In this document: one piece after another, positions 1 through 12,400 of the stretch
Layout: every line of letters starts with the position of its first letter
Position numbering within the stretch: position 1 is the first letter of the stretch
Assembly (NCBI RefSeq): GCF_963662255.1
Contig: NC_085047.1
Span: 9,912,347 to 9,976,346 of the forward strand
Length of the DNA stretch: 64,000 nucleotides
Direction of reading: 5' to 3'
Source of the DNA: Cinclus cinclus
Taxonomy: Eukaryota; Chordata; Aves; Passeriformes; Cinclidae
Made by a program: the position numbers and the translations under genes
Notes under the pieces: model-generated
Seen by the model: the letters and a program-made list of their open reading frames with translations, nothing else
Database searches by the model: none
What the model was told of the DNA's origin: nothing

Positions 1-3000
1 CACTGTCCATAAGGGTGTACATTAACTGTATGCACACTATAACACAAAAAAGCAGTTAATATTTAGTGTCCATGTGATACTGGGAAAAGTTAATGTCTTC
101 ATCTTACAGATCGGTTACTGAAGCACAAAAAGGGTACAGAAGCCTTGCTCAAGGTCAGGGGAATAGCTAGAGAACTGGAATTATGGCCATTTCAAATTCA
201 GATCTAGCCAGTGTGACAACACAGACCTTGATGAAGGCACTGAGAAAACCTGAGCATTTGCAGGTTTAGCAAGGAGCTGATTTACACCCTGATGTTTTCA
301 ATGTATATGTCTGCACTGAGCATCAGAGACAGAAAAAAACATAACCTGTGTTTGTTTACATGATTTTAATTTTTAAAAAATGCAGCAAATGTTCATCTTT
401 TGACTTAGTCTCTCCAGCAAATAACTTATAATAGCTTAGATCACCTTTTTAAACACTGTAAACATTATTTTCAAAGAAACCATGAACAGAGATAAAAAAA
501 ATCTGCAGAACAAATGTATACAGACACATTGCTGTAATCAGGTTGTTGTGCCATTAGCTACCCTTGTTAAAATGTTAATGAGTAGCTTGCCATAGGCTTG
601 CTGAATTGCAGTTTATTTCTGAACAGGTCAGCATTTTACAGTCCCTACCCCTCTGACCCCGTTTTAAAGTACTTTGTTCAATAGTTAAAACTCCCTTAAT
701 GAAGGCTGCTTCTTTCAAGTGAAATAGGATCACAGAGCATGCTGCACAAGGGCACATTTGAAAATGTCACCACTGGAAACAAAACAAATGGTGTTTTATT
801 AACTGGGTATTAAAATTAAGATGTCAAGGAACAGTTCATACACTCTCTCACACAAAGATATCAAAAGTAGCCATATCCCAAATGCCCAATTAGTTTTAAG
901 ATTTCAACCACTAACCTTTCGAGAGAATTCCCTCTATAACAGAGTTTGGAAGTATGTCTTATTTTGCAACCAAGTGTTACTAGAAAGATATTCCCATGCC
1001 CCTGCTCACACTATCCCCACAGCATTTAAGGGTAGTAAGTTCCAGATGTGGCCTTGAATGTTATTGAAATACACAGTGAGAGGTGCATCTGAATAACAAA
1101 ATTATGATAATACAATTTGATTATAGTGGGGAGAAATAAGAATAATACTGAAATAAAATTATCTGGGCAGCTCTAACTGGGAGCTACCATGACTTGGTAG
1201 CATATGCTTGTAAAGCATAACTTAAAAACATAAAAAAAATAATGTGTTAAACTGACCAATATTCATCAGTGTGTCTTCTTTGCAGGTAATTTCTTTTTCT
1301 CAAGGTCCATTCCTGATGTTATTTATTTTTGTTGTAGTGTTTCACAATGGGCTGCATCCTTGCATGATCCTTGAATAAAATCTGCTCCCATTCAACCAAT
1401 ACATCTTCTCAGTCTGAGAAGACACTGAAGGAGCCAAAAGCATCTTGCAAAAGAGAAATACTTCTAAAATTAAGTGTATGCATTAAGAGCACACATCTCA
1501 GCTTTTTTTTTTTTTGCCAATATTGCACATAGTAAGGAAAAGCTACAAAATTTCATGGATCCCATTCAAACAAGCCTACAGTTACTTTTTAATTCTTCTG
1601 TAAAAAGAAAACTCAAAAATATTAAACAGAGGTTACACTTCTCATCACTTGCACAATCTTCTAAGCTACCTCTTTCCTATACACATGCATATATATTCAA
1701 ATGTACAGGTTTACACACAGAAACAGAATGTTAACTTATTTTTTCCTTCTTCTCTATATTGCAATCTTCTAAATTTTCTTTTGTTCTCAATGCAAATGGT
1801 CATTGGTTCATCTTCTTTCACCCAGGATGGTTATGTCACATCACTTGACTAATATGCATGCATTTGCCACTAAAAGACATTTTAACTGAGAGCTGTCACA
1901 TCCGTCATCTCCACTCGGGCTGGTTAAAATTTTTATCTGCCTTCTTGAATTAATTTCAGCTTGCCTGAGCCCAGCAGGGGACTTTAGAGTGGTTTAGTTA
2001 AATTCTTCATTTTGAACAAGCATTTTAGAGTCCTTCTATTTAGATTTCCCTCTTGCATCTAATTTTTGTTTCACATTACTGAAACAATGAGGTAATTATA
2101 CATCCAGTGAAGGGGGAGAGAAAAAAAAAAAAAGCAGACAGATGAGAGAGAGAAAAGAAATTATCCAATTTTGACATTTTCCTGGAAAAGCATTTTCCTC
2201 TTGCTTTTCTGCTTTTTATGCGGTTCCCTGTTATTTCACAAATTATCTGTAACTATAGTTAGAAGTGATTAAGCTCAAAAGAAAATATGCAAAATGTAAA
2301 GAAAAAAAAATTGCGAGAAGAGAACACTAATTGACAGCCAAAACAAGAGAATGGAAAAGATAAACTAGAAATGAAATAATCTGTCATCAAAATATTTTTT
2401 ACAGATCATGTCTGTGACAAAGCTGGATGCAACCAAGCCAGTAATCTATCCTTAAAGCATTACTTCCAAAGTATGTTTTTCAGGCAGCAAGGACGTGTGT
2501 TAGCAGGTAAGGAGGTTCAAGCTGTGAATTGAATGAGAGGGATGCTAAGAGTCGGAGTAATGTTAGTAAAGGAGCTAAATCTATTGAAAGATGTAGAAAA
2601 AAACCTGTGGGAGTATATGCCCAGGACTAGTACTGGTCTCTTGACAAATATGCCAGTGATCATCAATGCACTGCTGTATGTCCTGCACATGTTCAAAAAT
2701 ACTAAAAATCTCACAGGAAAAGTCATCCACCATGGCACAATGGCTAACCTGTAACAAACACTAATGTTGACACAAAAATGTTGGCAGAGCCTTGATAACT
2801 CACAGGACTCCCAAACACGTCATTTGCATCTTTGGCTTCTTTATGATGCTATGCTCTTGGGATAAAAGCCTGCAGATATACTGTAGCTGAACAGGTGAAA
2901 TCCGTCTACAAATACAGATATGATGGTTTAAAGAACTTTCCAAAATCAAACTGACACACAGATTTTGAGTGCCAAAGAGAGAAAATGAGCTTACTAGCAT

Positions 3001-5865
3001 TTAAAAATCTTGAAGGAAAACTACAAAACACACAGAAAAATAAAGCATTAATCAGCACCTATAGAAGAGTCCCATGGGAATGATTTTATTCCTTAACTTG
3101 AAATTTCCATCTATAGCTGCAGTATCTTGTGAAGCTGAAATTTCCCTTCCAATTTTACACCTAAAGTAGAAGAGCAGGTAAGACAGGGATATAGTGACTC
3201 TTCTACTATGAAGCTTACTGAACTTAACTCTGTTCAGAATAGTAGAAACTCATGGATGTCTTCACAGTCAAACTAGCAGCAGCAAGTCTCAGGTCTTTGC
3301 AGCCCTGGCAGGGGTGGCCCCAGAGCACAAGCCCATCGCTCTCTGAGGCATATGTTCAGAAAAGCTGCAGAGAAGGCAAAAGTTACCTCTGGAAATTTTA
3401 AACCTGCCAGAATTTAAATAGGGCATGAACTCCCAAAGGCAAGTAAATGGTTTTGAACCCACTGGTTCCACTGGGAAGGAGTCACAATATGGGTAAACTC
3501 CCATTACTCCCCTTGAATTCAAAAGGGGTTCTATACCCATGCCTTTGAGTTATTGCATTGCTGTTCCTTAGGTAAACAATCAATCTGATCAAAACAGCTG
3601 TCAAAGAAAAAAATCTACTAAAAGGCAGCTGCATTACAATACATGGGTTAATATGAGGAATAAATAATATTTCTAGTAAAAGCTGACTGAAAAAAAATCC
3701 TAAATATTTTTGCGCTCAAAAAAGACAGGCAAGTTAAAAAAAAAAGTCTTAGTATTTTTAAGCTTAGTGGCCTTAAAACTTACCAATCTAACCATCTGGA
3801 AACTTTACAGCTATTATTATAAATTCTTATTTAAATGGCAGTTAAACCCATTGCTGACATGAAATTAGTCATGCAAGGGCCTGCAGATGTACTTCCTTCT
3901 GCCCAAGCACCAAAACTCTGAATGCGAAGTCCAAAAGTGTTCATTTGTTCAGGCTGTGTGGGTCACAGAGACAAAACAGCTCCAAGACTTCCCTGTGCAA
4001 CACAAGTGGTGGAGCCTTCCCAGAATTTATTACGCTTATTCAATTGCAAATGCTGCTCTACTCTACAGGACGGACCACGTTTTATCTGCCATAGATGAAT
4101 GTGCAAAATAGACCTCAGGAATGTGTCTTGTTCTTTCTTTTTATTCTCCCTTTTGTCAGATTGTCAGTACCAACAGCTGTATGGGACAACAAACTAGAGC
4201 TGAAACTTTGGAAGAAGCTCATTAGAAGCACTGGCTCATTTGCAGTAGGAGAAAAGCACAGAATTTCTCTGATACAGTAATGACTTATATAAAGTAAATC
4301 AACTGTAATATGCTAAAATACTTACTGAAATTACATTTTATAGCATGAAAATTTTACCTTATGGAAAGGTTTTACAGGACTACTTGAAGCACAATATGAA
4401 TTTAATAACAAGAGTTCATTTTGAAAATCACATTTAAGACCCTTCCCCACATAAAAGAAGCCAACATTCCTATTGCAGAGTAACATAAAACTTTCCACCA
4501 TCTTAAATTTTTGTTGGCGCTCATCAAGATATAAAGATAACCCTAAAAAAGAGGAGAGGGAGAAAGGAGGGAACAGTGTAACTCTTATAATTAGGTGCGC
4601 ATTTGGCAGAAGATTCCACTGACAAGTCAAGAGAGACTTATAATAGCTCTAATTTCACAAAATTTGGCAACTTATTTAATTTACTCTCCTGTAATTCTGT
4701 GTATGAAAGCATCCATTGAGTTAGAGTTGCAATATTGCAAGAGTATCCTTGGATCCTTTGATAACCCAAACCCTACTTTCAAATGCAACACACAGGGTTC
4801 ATATTCTCAAAGGTATTCAGATGTTTAACTTTCCTCTATCTCCTTCTGAAGGACTACACATAAAAGACCCAAGCTTTAGGAATTTAAAACCAGCTGGAAT
4901 TAATAAAGCCTATATATCAATTGAAAATGCATCATTTGGGAACCAAAATTTTCAAGCATTTTCCCAATGGCAGAAAAGATTATTTGATATATCCATAGAG
5001 TATAAGGGTAGACATTGGCTAATACAGCTAATATCTAGTTATTAGGGACCCTTATCCCACAACACTTTTTTATTCAGCTCTAGAATGGGGATTACATTCC
5101 TATCCCTTGCAAACAATCACCCCTACCTCAATAAAGCCACATCATGAGCAAGAATACCCGAATTAGACATTTTCTATATACAGTGCTTTAAGGCAAAGTG
5201 TGATTTCCAAAGTGTGAGTTCCATAGCACAGCCTGAAGCAAGAAGGAAAGAAACACATGGAAGAACCAAAACAAGTTGGACATGAGTGAAGGTATTTGGT
5301 ATCTCTGAGACTAGAGGACAATAATAAATTTTCTCTGGGCAGCTACAAGCAAGAAATCCAGAATGTGGCCCTGCACCTACTTGTATTGGGTTGACCTGCA
5401 ATAAGCTTTTCCCGTACCTTACTCAAAACACTGAAAAGACAAGAAATACACAGTAGCACGTGGAATCTATTTTCCTATGCTTCTGCTCCCACGTGCTCAT
5501 ATTGCAGATTCAGTATGAGAAATGCCTACCAAAAAAATAAAAAGCCTTTGATGAACAAGGTTAAATGTGGCTCCTATGCATAGTAGGGAAAAATCAGAGG
5601 ACCCTCCTCCATAACAATTGTAAACCTATGCCTACAAGACCCAGCAGACTGGATAGATTAGATTTGTTAGCTGGTATCAGGGTGGATTCTGTCATCTTTA
5701 CTTATGCTGAATAGCACTTCTATAAGCTTTTATTCTAAGTAAGGTTCTGTTCAAGAAAAGCACAAATTCCCCTACCGCCCACAAAGGAGGCAATCCTTTT
5801 GCACCAAAGATCAAAGCCAAGAATTAAAACAAATAGAAATATCTGACGCCTTTTGTGGGCCACGA
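1..5865 (-). other. ROBO2 intron downstream of Ig1 exon, distal part; no gene seen
   Basis: AT-rich intronic DNA. It holds short A/T runs, including a purine-rich stretch at 2110-2160. Only short unrelated open frames occur. The stretch at about 1885-2130 is free of simple repeats and mixes GC-richer blocks with TAAT-type motifs, but nothing in it can be named. A segment near 3430-3540 has short matching blocks on both strands (CTCCCATTACTCCCC, then TTGAATTCAAAAGGGG) that faintly recall an old amniote repeat; I do not call it. Confidence 0.7.
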
Positions 5866-5899
5866 TCAACTGTCCACATCTGTAAAAATCCCCAATCTC

Positions 5900-6480
5900 A
5901 TAAGACACTGGTGGATTCTGCCAATGCCTCCTCTGCCTCCACAGCATCCCTGTGCCTTGGCTCCTCCAAGCAGCCTAATGACAAGCGGTGCCTGGCGGTG
6001 ACTTCCCAGCCTGCCTCCCTTCCCTCCCCCTTTTCCTTGCCTCTCTGTCAGCTCTTTGGATTCAAACATGCCCAGCTCATGCATAAGCAAACAGGTGCAA
6101 GGCCGGGCTCTGCCAAAGCCCAGGCAAGCGAGAGGTACACGTGTAGCTCGCTGATTGTGGCATGCTGCTGATAGAAGGCGACAAGGCCAGACAATAGGTG
6201 GGGTCAGTAGGTGGCTCTTTGATTTCCCTGGCTCTCCACAGAACAGCAGCATGGGAGTTTGCCTGTGGGGGACGAACACTGCCTTTCCATGGAAAACATG
6301 AGAGCACTGGGGCCACAAAAACAACAAGCGTCTGGAAGGCCAACTTTGTTTCTTACCAGGAAAATTGATAATGCAAATCAAGATGTATTCTCCCCACCAG
6401 CCTCATCTGCTTGGGAGGAGATAATTAACTGTGAAAACTTCTCAATAAAACAAATAGCTCTGTGTGCATTATGAGTTTCC
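5900..6480. promoter_or_regulatory. Candidate intronic regulatory element (GC-richer, repeat-free)
   Basis: This 580-bp patch is clearly richer in G and C than its surroundings and has no simple or interspersed repeat. Its right end packs an exact octamer ATGCAAAT (6371-6378, the POU/Oct site) beside a TTGATAAT homeobox-like motif and a GATAATTAACTG block near 6420. That composition is typical of conserved developmental enhancers in introns of axon-guidance genes. Conservation cannot be seen from a single sequence, so the regulatory call is an inference. A 171-codon minus-strand open frame overlaps it (5866-6381) but looks compositional. Confidence 0.3.
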
Positions 6481-6484
6481 AATA

Positions 6485-9060
6485 TAAAATGCTATACTTG
6501 GCAACCTAAATGTAAAAATGGGCTCTTTTTTTATCAGAAGGCGATTCCAACTAGCGCCTTACCACATCAACACATACCATTACTCCTTTTACACTCTCTT
6601 TGGTTTGGTTTTGGTTTTTCATCCTACTAGATGTGGTGTTAAGTCATTACAAACAACTTCAACAAACATTCAGGATTCTGCTGTCTCAGAAGTATCGATT
6701 GTGTTTTGATGCTGTTGGTCAATGAGCCAACATTACCTCTACCTCAAATCATGTGCCCACTTTCAAAGATGTTTACAGTAAGACGACAAGTTCATTAAAT
6801 TTAAAAAAACAGAGCAACCAAGCAAGACAGTTGGTTTGACAGGGTAACAAGGAAAGCTGAATGAAATGCCTGAAATAAATAACTATGGAAACTGTACCAA
6901 GCCCACCAGCCTAATCGCCACAATACCAGTTCATCAATTTAAAACATCAAGAACCACTGTTGGCTTTTTTTGTTTTGTTTTTTTTTTTTTCCCCGAAGCT
7001 GCTTTTCATCTAACTTTTTAATTAACCACATAGTCAGAAAGAAACAGCCATTTTTTAACTCATTGCTCTGAATCACTATGAAACAGTTACCAAAGTTTAC
7101 AGGGCATCATAGCACATATTCCAGCTATGTTCTAAAATACCAATTTAAGAAGAATAGTAGAGATGCAGAGTTGAACTATCTGGGTGGAATAGGACATTCC
7201 TTGACTACTTCACTCCCTTATTTCAAAGTGTTCACTCTCTGAAACTGTGAAAAACTGGATCACTTAAATATTTTGTATTTTGAAGTTTCGAATAAACACC
7301 TACATTTCACATGACAAAAACACCCCATATAGTGGTATATGGTATAATACAAAAGCACCTAGATCCTCCAGATGCCAAATCCTCTATGTACCTGAGAATG
7401 GGACATGAAATTTAGCAGCACCAAAGAATTTATGACCATGAAGCAGTTGATAAGATCTTAAATTTAAGTGCTGAACCTTATTTAACCTTAACTAATCATA
7501 TCTGACAATTCTGCTTTGAAAAAGTATAATACTTGCTCACATGTTGAACAGTTCTTGCCTCACCTGTAACATGAGCCCTAAATAACCTGCCACATGACCT
7601 GAAATGGCATGGAGACACTATTAAAACATACCTAGACCTGCTGCTGGGTCTAGAAATGTTTTCAGCCCTTTGTCTCTCATATGCAGTTTGTCTCAGGTGA
7701 ATTCTGAAGTGCAGAATTCTGAAATTTGGCCTGATTAATGGACATTTGTGCTGGCAAGTTTTGCTAACAGTGGGAACTCCTCCACTTTACAACCTTTCTC
7801 TAAAACACTTGTACAAGACTAACCAAAATACGGCCTTTCACTTGACAAACTTATCTGCCAAACTTCAGCTGTCAAACTACTACAGCAAACTATTTTTAAT
7901 TTTCTATCTGCTTTTAGGTACCTCTGTGAGGTACACAGGTATTAAGATTTAAATGATAGATATGCCCTGTAAACTACAACTTTCTTACTATGACCCATTT
8001 TCTAAGTGTTTTGAGATGGATTAGGGTAAAACAAAACAATCAGGTGTACAGACAGCTCATTTTATCAACATGCTCCAATAAACCAAGGCATTAATAAATA
8101 ATTACATCCCTCTCTCACAAATACCACCAGTACCAGGGGACTTGATTTAACTATGTTTGTCATAAGATTAAGCATCAAAATACAAAATCAAGTTTTTATT
8201 TCTCATATGGCTAAATCCACAAACTTAAATAAAACTACAAATCCCTGTTTACAACTCCAGTAACCTCTATGATACTCAGTTATCCAGAATCCTATCTACA
8301 TTCATAACACCTTTCTCCCTTCACCATCATTTACTTCAAATGCTAAAGCTAATGACCATTTGAATTCTCCACTTCGGAGGTTGAATAACAATGGCTTACA
8401 CAAAGCATTAAAAACAGGTTATTCATAGTTATCATTACTGCAGTGACAAATATTCCCCCTTCAGTTTGGTGACCTCAGATTTCATATAGCAAAGCAAGAT
8501 TTTCACCTAAATTAAAAAGTGACTTCAAACTCAGTATTTCTGTCATAATGTAAAAACTGTACTAAGGACAAGAGTCACAACAGTCCTTTATCTGTTTATG
8601 TATAAAACAGGAAAAGTCAAGATATAAGTTGATATGATTTTTTTTTTTGTTGTCAAGCGATCTCCACAAAAATTATGTAGAAATAATAATACACAAGTAA
8701 AAAGACATCTAAAATATAGACTGTATTTTACCTTGAAATAAAAGGTGTCTCAATACAGGAAGCACCTGGTGAGTCTTCTGGATAACTGGCAATGTAACCA
8801 AACTATAAAACTTTACTGAAGTGAACTTTCAGTATGACTTTACAACCTTTTTTTTTTTTTTTTTTTTTTTTTTTAGTTTTCACTTCCAGTGTATTCTTAC
8901 ATTATGTTAGGTGTGTAAACACACATGTAGAACAAGTTCTGCAACCCAACTTCATAGTTCTCATTTTCAAAGTAAAAAAAAAATAAAATAAAATACATGT
9001 GCAGAGTCAAGTTGATTAATTTTAGTTTCAATTTGTAAGCTATTTAATCCTACACTGGAT
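6485..9060 (-). other. ROBO2 intron; AT-rich, no gene seen
   Basis: Intronic DNA with low-complexity blocks: a T/G-rich stretch at about 6965-6990, a run of 27 T at 8848-8874 and an A/T block with AAATA units at 8973-8995. A TTTAGGTAC... stretch near 7915 looks like a splice signal only by chance. No recognisable protein, RNA or interspersed repeat. Confidence 0.7.
8848..8874 (+). repeat. Poly(T) tract, 27 T
   Basis: An uninterrupted run of 27 T. It could be the poly(A) end of a minus-strand retrotransposed copy, but nothing recognisable abuts it, so it is listed only as a homopolymer. Confidence 0.95.
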
Positions 9061-9069
9061 GAAGATCAC

Positions 9070-9480
9070 TTTTGTAAAGGGAGTTTAATTAGAGCAGAAA
9101 GCCAGCAGAAGCAGCAAGCAGTGGCAAGCTATTAGCAAGCAGTTAAATGAGGACAACAAATATATGACTCCCGTACCACACGAGGGGACAGTATCACTGA
9201 GATGTGCAATGCTCAGCAAGCTCTGCTTGGTGTCTCCTGAAACTTTCCCTGCTGTGTTATTTCATAGCATGCATAATCAGTAAACACTGAATATGGGAGA
9301 AATATGGCACCGCCGGTGTTACTCACGGGATTTTACCCAAGGATGCAGCAGAAATGAACAATCACTCAGCCAGCCTGCTTGGCCTGCCTCTAATTTATCA
9401 TAGCTTACATCTCATGCCTGCCAGCAGAGCTGAATTCATATGTTATTGTCCCAAACCTGTCACTTTCTGGACTGCTTTTT
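9070..9480. promoter_or_regulatory. Candidate intronic regulatory element
   Basis: Repeat-free segment with several features of conserved noncoding elements: AGCATGCATAATCAGTAAAC near 9266-9285, a CpG-containing near-palindrome CACCGCCGGTG at 9308-9318 in DNA that is otherwise poor in CpG, and TAATTTATCATAGC near 9390. No open frame of note. Only composition and motif density support the call; cross-species alignment would be needed to confirm it. Confidence 0.25.
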
Positions 9481-12400
9481 AATCTTCCTCCTAGAATTAC
9501 ATTCAGAAAGGTCACTGCTATCCAATTAGAACCTTATCAAAGATGCACATGCAGGCTGGATTCACGCTTATCAAGAATGGGTCATAAATCCAGAAACTCC
9601 ACATCACACAGTACCATTACCATAATGAATAACTCCCACGGAAAAAAAGTGTCAAAAAATGCTTGTGTATTGCCAGGCAAGCGTCTGACTGTATTTCTTT
9701 ATAATCTAGAGCAGGTAAATGAGTGAAAGGGTGGTTTATAATTACAGGAAGGATGGAAATCAAAGACCATGAAATTCAGGAACACCTTGAATTTTATACA
9801 AAACCCGATACTGCATATGTTTCCACAAAAACAGACTTCCCTGTCTTTTATCCTTAAGTCTTCAAATGTGTGTTTTCAAGATGATTTGTAAGAATGGCTA
9901 TCATTAATGTACCAACATTTATTGCTTTTTCTTCTATCTCAATGTCTTTGGAACTTGTGAAGAATCACATGTGTAGTCTTTTATCAATTAATTTAATCAA
10001 GTTCAGAACTTGAAAGAGGAATTTGCTTTCAGTCTTCTGGTGCAGGGACATCAATCCGTAAATACAACCCATACATACATCCATACATTTCTACTATTGA
10101 CCTTTGTAAAATAAGTTTTTTCCATATGTCACAAATAGCTTAAGACATGATGTAGTGTAGGAGCCAGTTGAAACGGGAATTATTTAGTAAACACAGCCTA
10201 GGAAAATTAAGAGTGAAAGGCATTAAACACAAAACAGATTTTTACACTGCCTGTGCTTCCAAAATTTCACCCAGCTCTCTATTTTGACAAAGTGCATTTT
10301 CAATGCTGTCCATTCCAGAAGCAAGAAAACAGCACATCTTTGTCTCTAAAACCTCCACTTGGTTAAATAATCACCTGGAAACACCAAACATTTTCAGTCC
10401 CTCACACTTGTTTACAGGGATTATACTGATTTACAAACAGGATCAAAGCAATTCTCTCAAGAGGATAAGCAGATGAAAGAACTGAGTAGGTTTAAGAACT
10501 CCTGTAAGAACCATTCACTCTTTCTCCCACCACACCGCCAACTGCATTGGTCAGTGTCTGGGAGAGGTCCAAGTAGCGGAAGAGGAATACGGAATAAAAG
10601 TTTGTTGGTTTTTTTTTTTTTTTAAAATCAGAACCAGGCTCTGAATTAGGTATGCATTTTATTTAACAGTATTCAAACAAAGATATCTATAAAGATTTGT
10701 CTTAACTGAGGCATTTACAATCTTGAAGAACGACAAATGCACTAAAAGTACATGTTTAATATCCTGGATATTAATGTTAATTCCTGGAAATTAAACTGGG
10801 AAATATTTCACAACATAATGTATCTGAAGTACTCCTCCCTTCCCAATTCTCTCCAGTTTGGTTTGGACTTCCATATGCCCACAAAGAAGTGAAGATGTGC
10901 TCTCTTTTTTTTTTCCCCTTAATTAAATGTTGACAAGTATAACACCTGTAAGATTATTTACTCACATAAGAGGCTGTCCAAATTTGCCTTGATTGGAAAG
11001 TAATTGAACTTAGTTTATATTTATAGAAAAAAATACAGACAGAAAAGAGTGATTTGAGAAAGGCTGCTGCTCCTATCCAACTTTGTGATGAGTAAGAAAA
11101 CTGCAAACTTCTCTAAACTCACCACAGCAAAAAGAATGCTTAAGAATGCTTTGCTCTGCAGTCGCACATGGAAATTATTCTGCTACAGATTTTTGCATTT
11201 ATATTATATCAGTGATTTGCTATGCAGCAATAATTTAAACTGAAATTTAAAACCTGGTTTAAAAGAGGGAAAAAATTCATGAAACCCACACTAACCAGGA
11301 GCACCCAAGGGCTCAAGCAATTCAACCCACAGTGACATGACTGCTTCACATGGATATCTGATGGACAGTCATCTGTAACAGTGCCAGGGTTCACAGCCTA
11401 AGAGTTCAAATGTAAGTTTTCTGGGACACAGATGGTCTTTTTGTTGTGCCTTGACATTGTTTATAACATTGGGAAGCCATTTCTCTAGGCCTCAGTGTAG
11501 AACAAGTTGTAGTTAATACTAATAAAATCCAAATTTTAAGAGAGAGTAATGGATCTCCTTATGGGCAATTACAACAGAAAGGTCACAAATTACAGGGCAT
11601 GGAGCAAGAATTCCCCAATCCTGCCCAGATATGTCTCCTTCAGGTCAAGGTTAGGGTGTACTGGAAGCACCACAGCATTTTTATTTTTTTTTTTTATCCT
11701 GTCAACAACATCCCGCTCCTGTGATAAATTAAGGACTCAAGGCTGCAGGTCACTTTTGAACCCTTCATCAGTTATAAATTCCCCTTAATAACAAGCAGAA
11801 CTCTGTTAAACCTAGTGATTTACAGTAATAAGGATGGCTGTACCATTTTTGTAGAATATCTGTTAGCTTATTTTATAATAGCCAGAATTTACAGAGCACT
11901 TTAGTAACATAAAGTAATTCATTAGATCCTCAACTGTTTCTATTCAAAATTCTAATGATGTAGTCAGTATCATGAGCAATCATCAAATGCCCACTGAGAC
12001 TTCTATGCTTGACTTACAGTATCAGATGAGCTCACAGAAAGCAGTCAGCAAATCCAAAAGATTCTTTGTTTATTTGCATCACCCAATTATGTTCTTCCAC
12101 CATTCCTTCAACTCCTCTCTGTAATCCTGTTGGGCATATGACTAATTTCAATAGCAGCATATTTTACATTGGACTGAAGAGTGCATCAATACTCACTTTT
12201 CAAGAGCATTAACTCAAGCATAGTGTCTCAATTAGGACCATCAAGTAGTAAAGAAATGCTCAACCTTGAATCAAATCAGACTCAAGATGACAAAAACAAA
12301 CAAAGCCACAAACCACAGAACCTCCTCTAAGAGCCAAGGATATTCTAGAGTTACTGATTTTGTAATCTATACTGATGATAATTGTTAGCATTCATATGTT

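Noticed and set aside
3430..3540. Segment with CTCCCATTACTCCCC and TTGAATTCAAAAGGGG blocks recalling an old amniote repeat
   Set aside because: Similarity is short and from memory; not enough to assign a family.
5866..6381. 171-codon minus-strand open frame, the longest ATG-to-stop in the window
   Set aside because: It lies in a GC-richer patch where stops are rarer, has no recognisable domain or splice-bounded structure, and reads as irregular low-identity sequence. Overlapping frames on both strands are similarly open.
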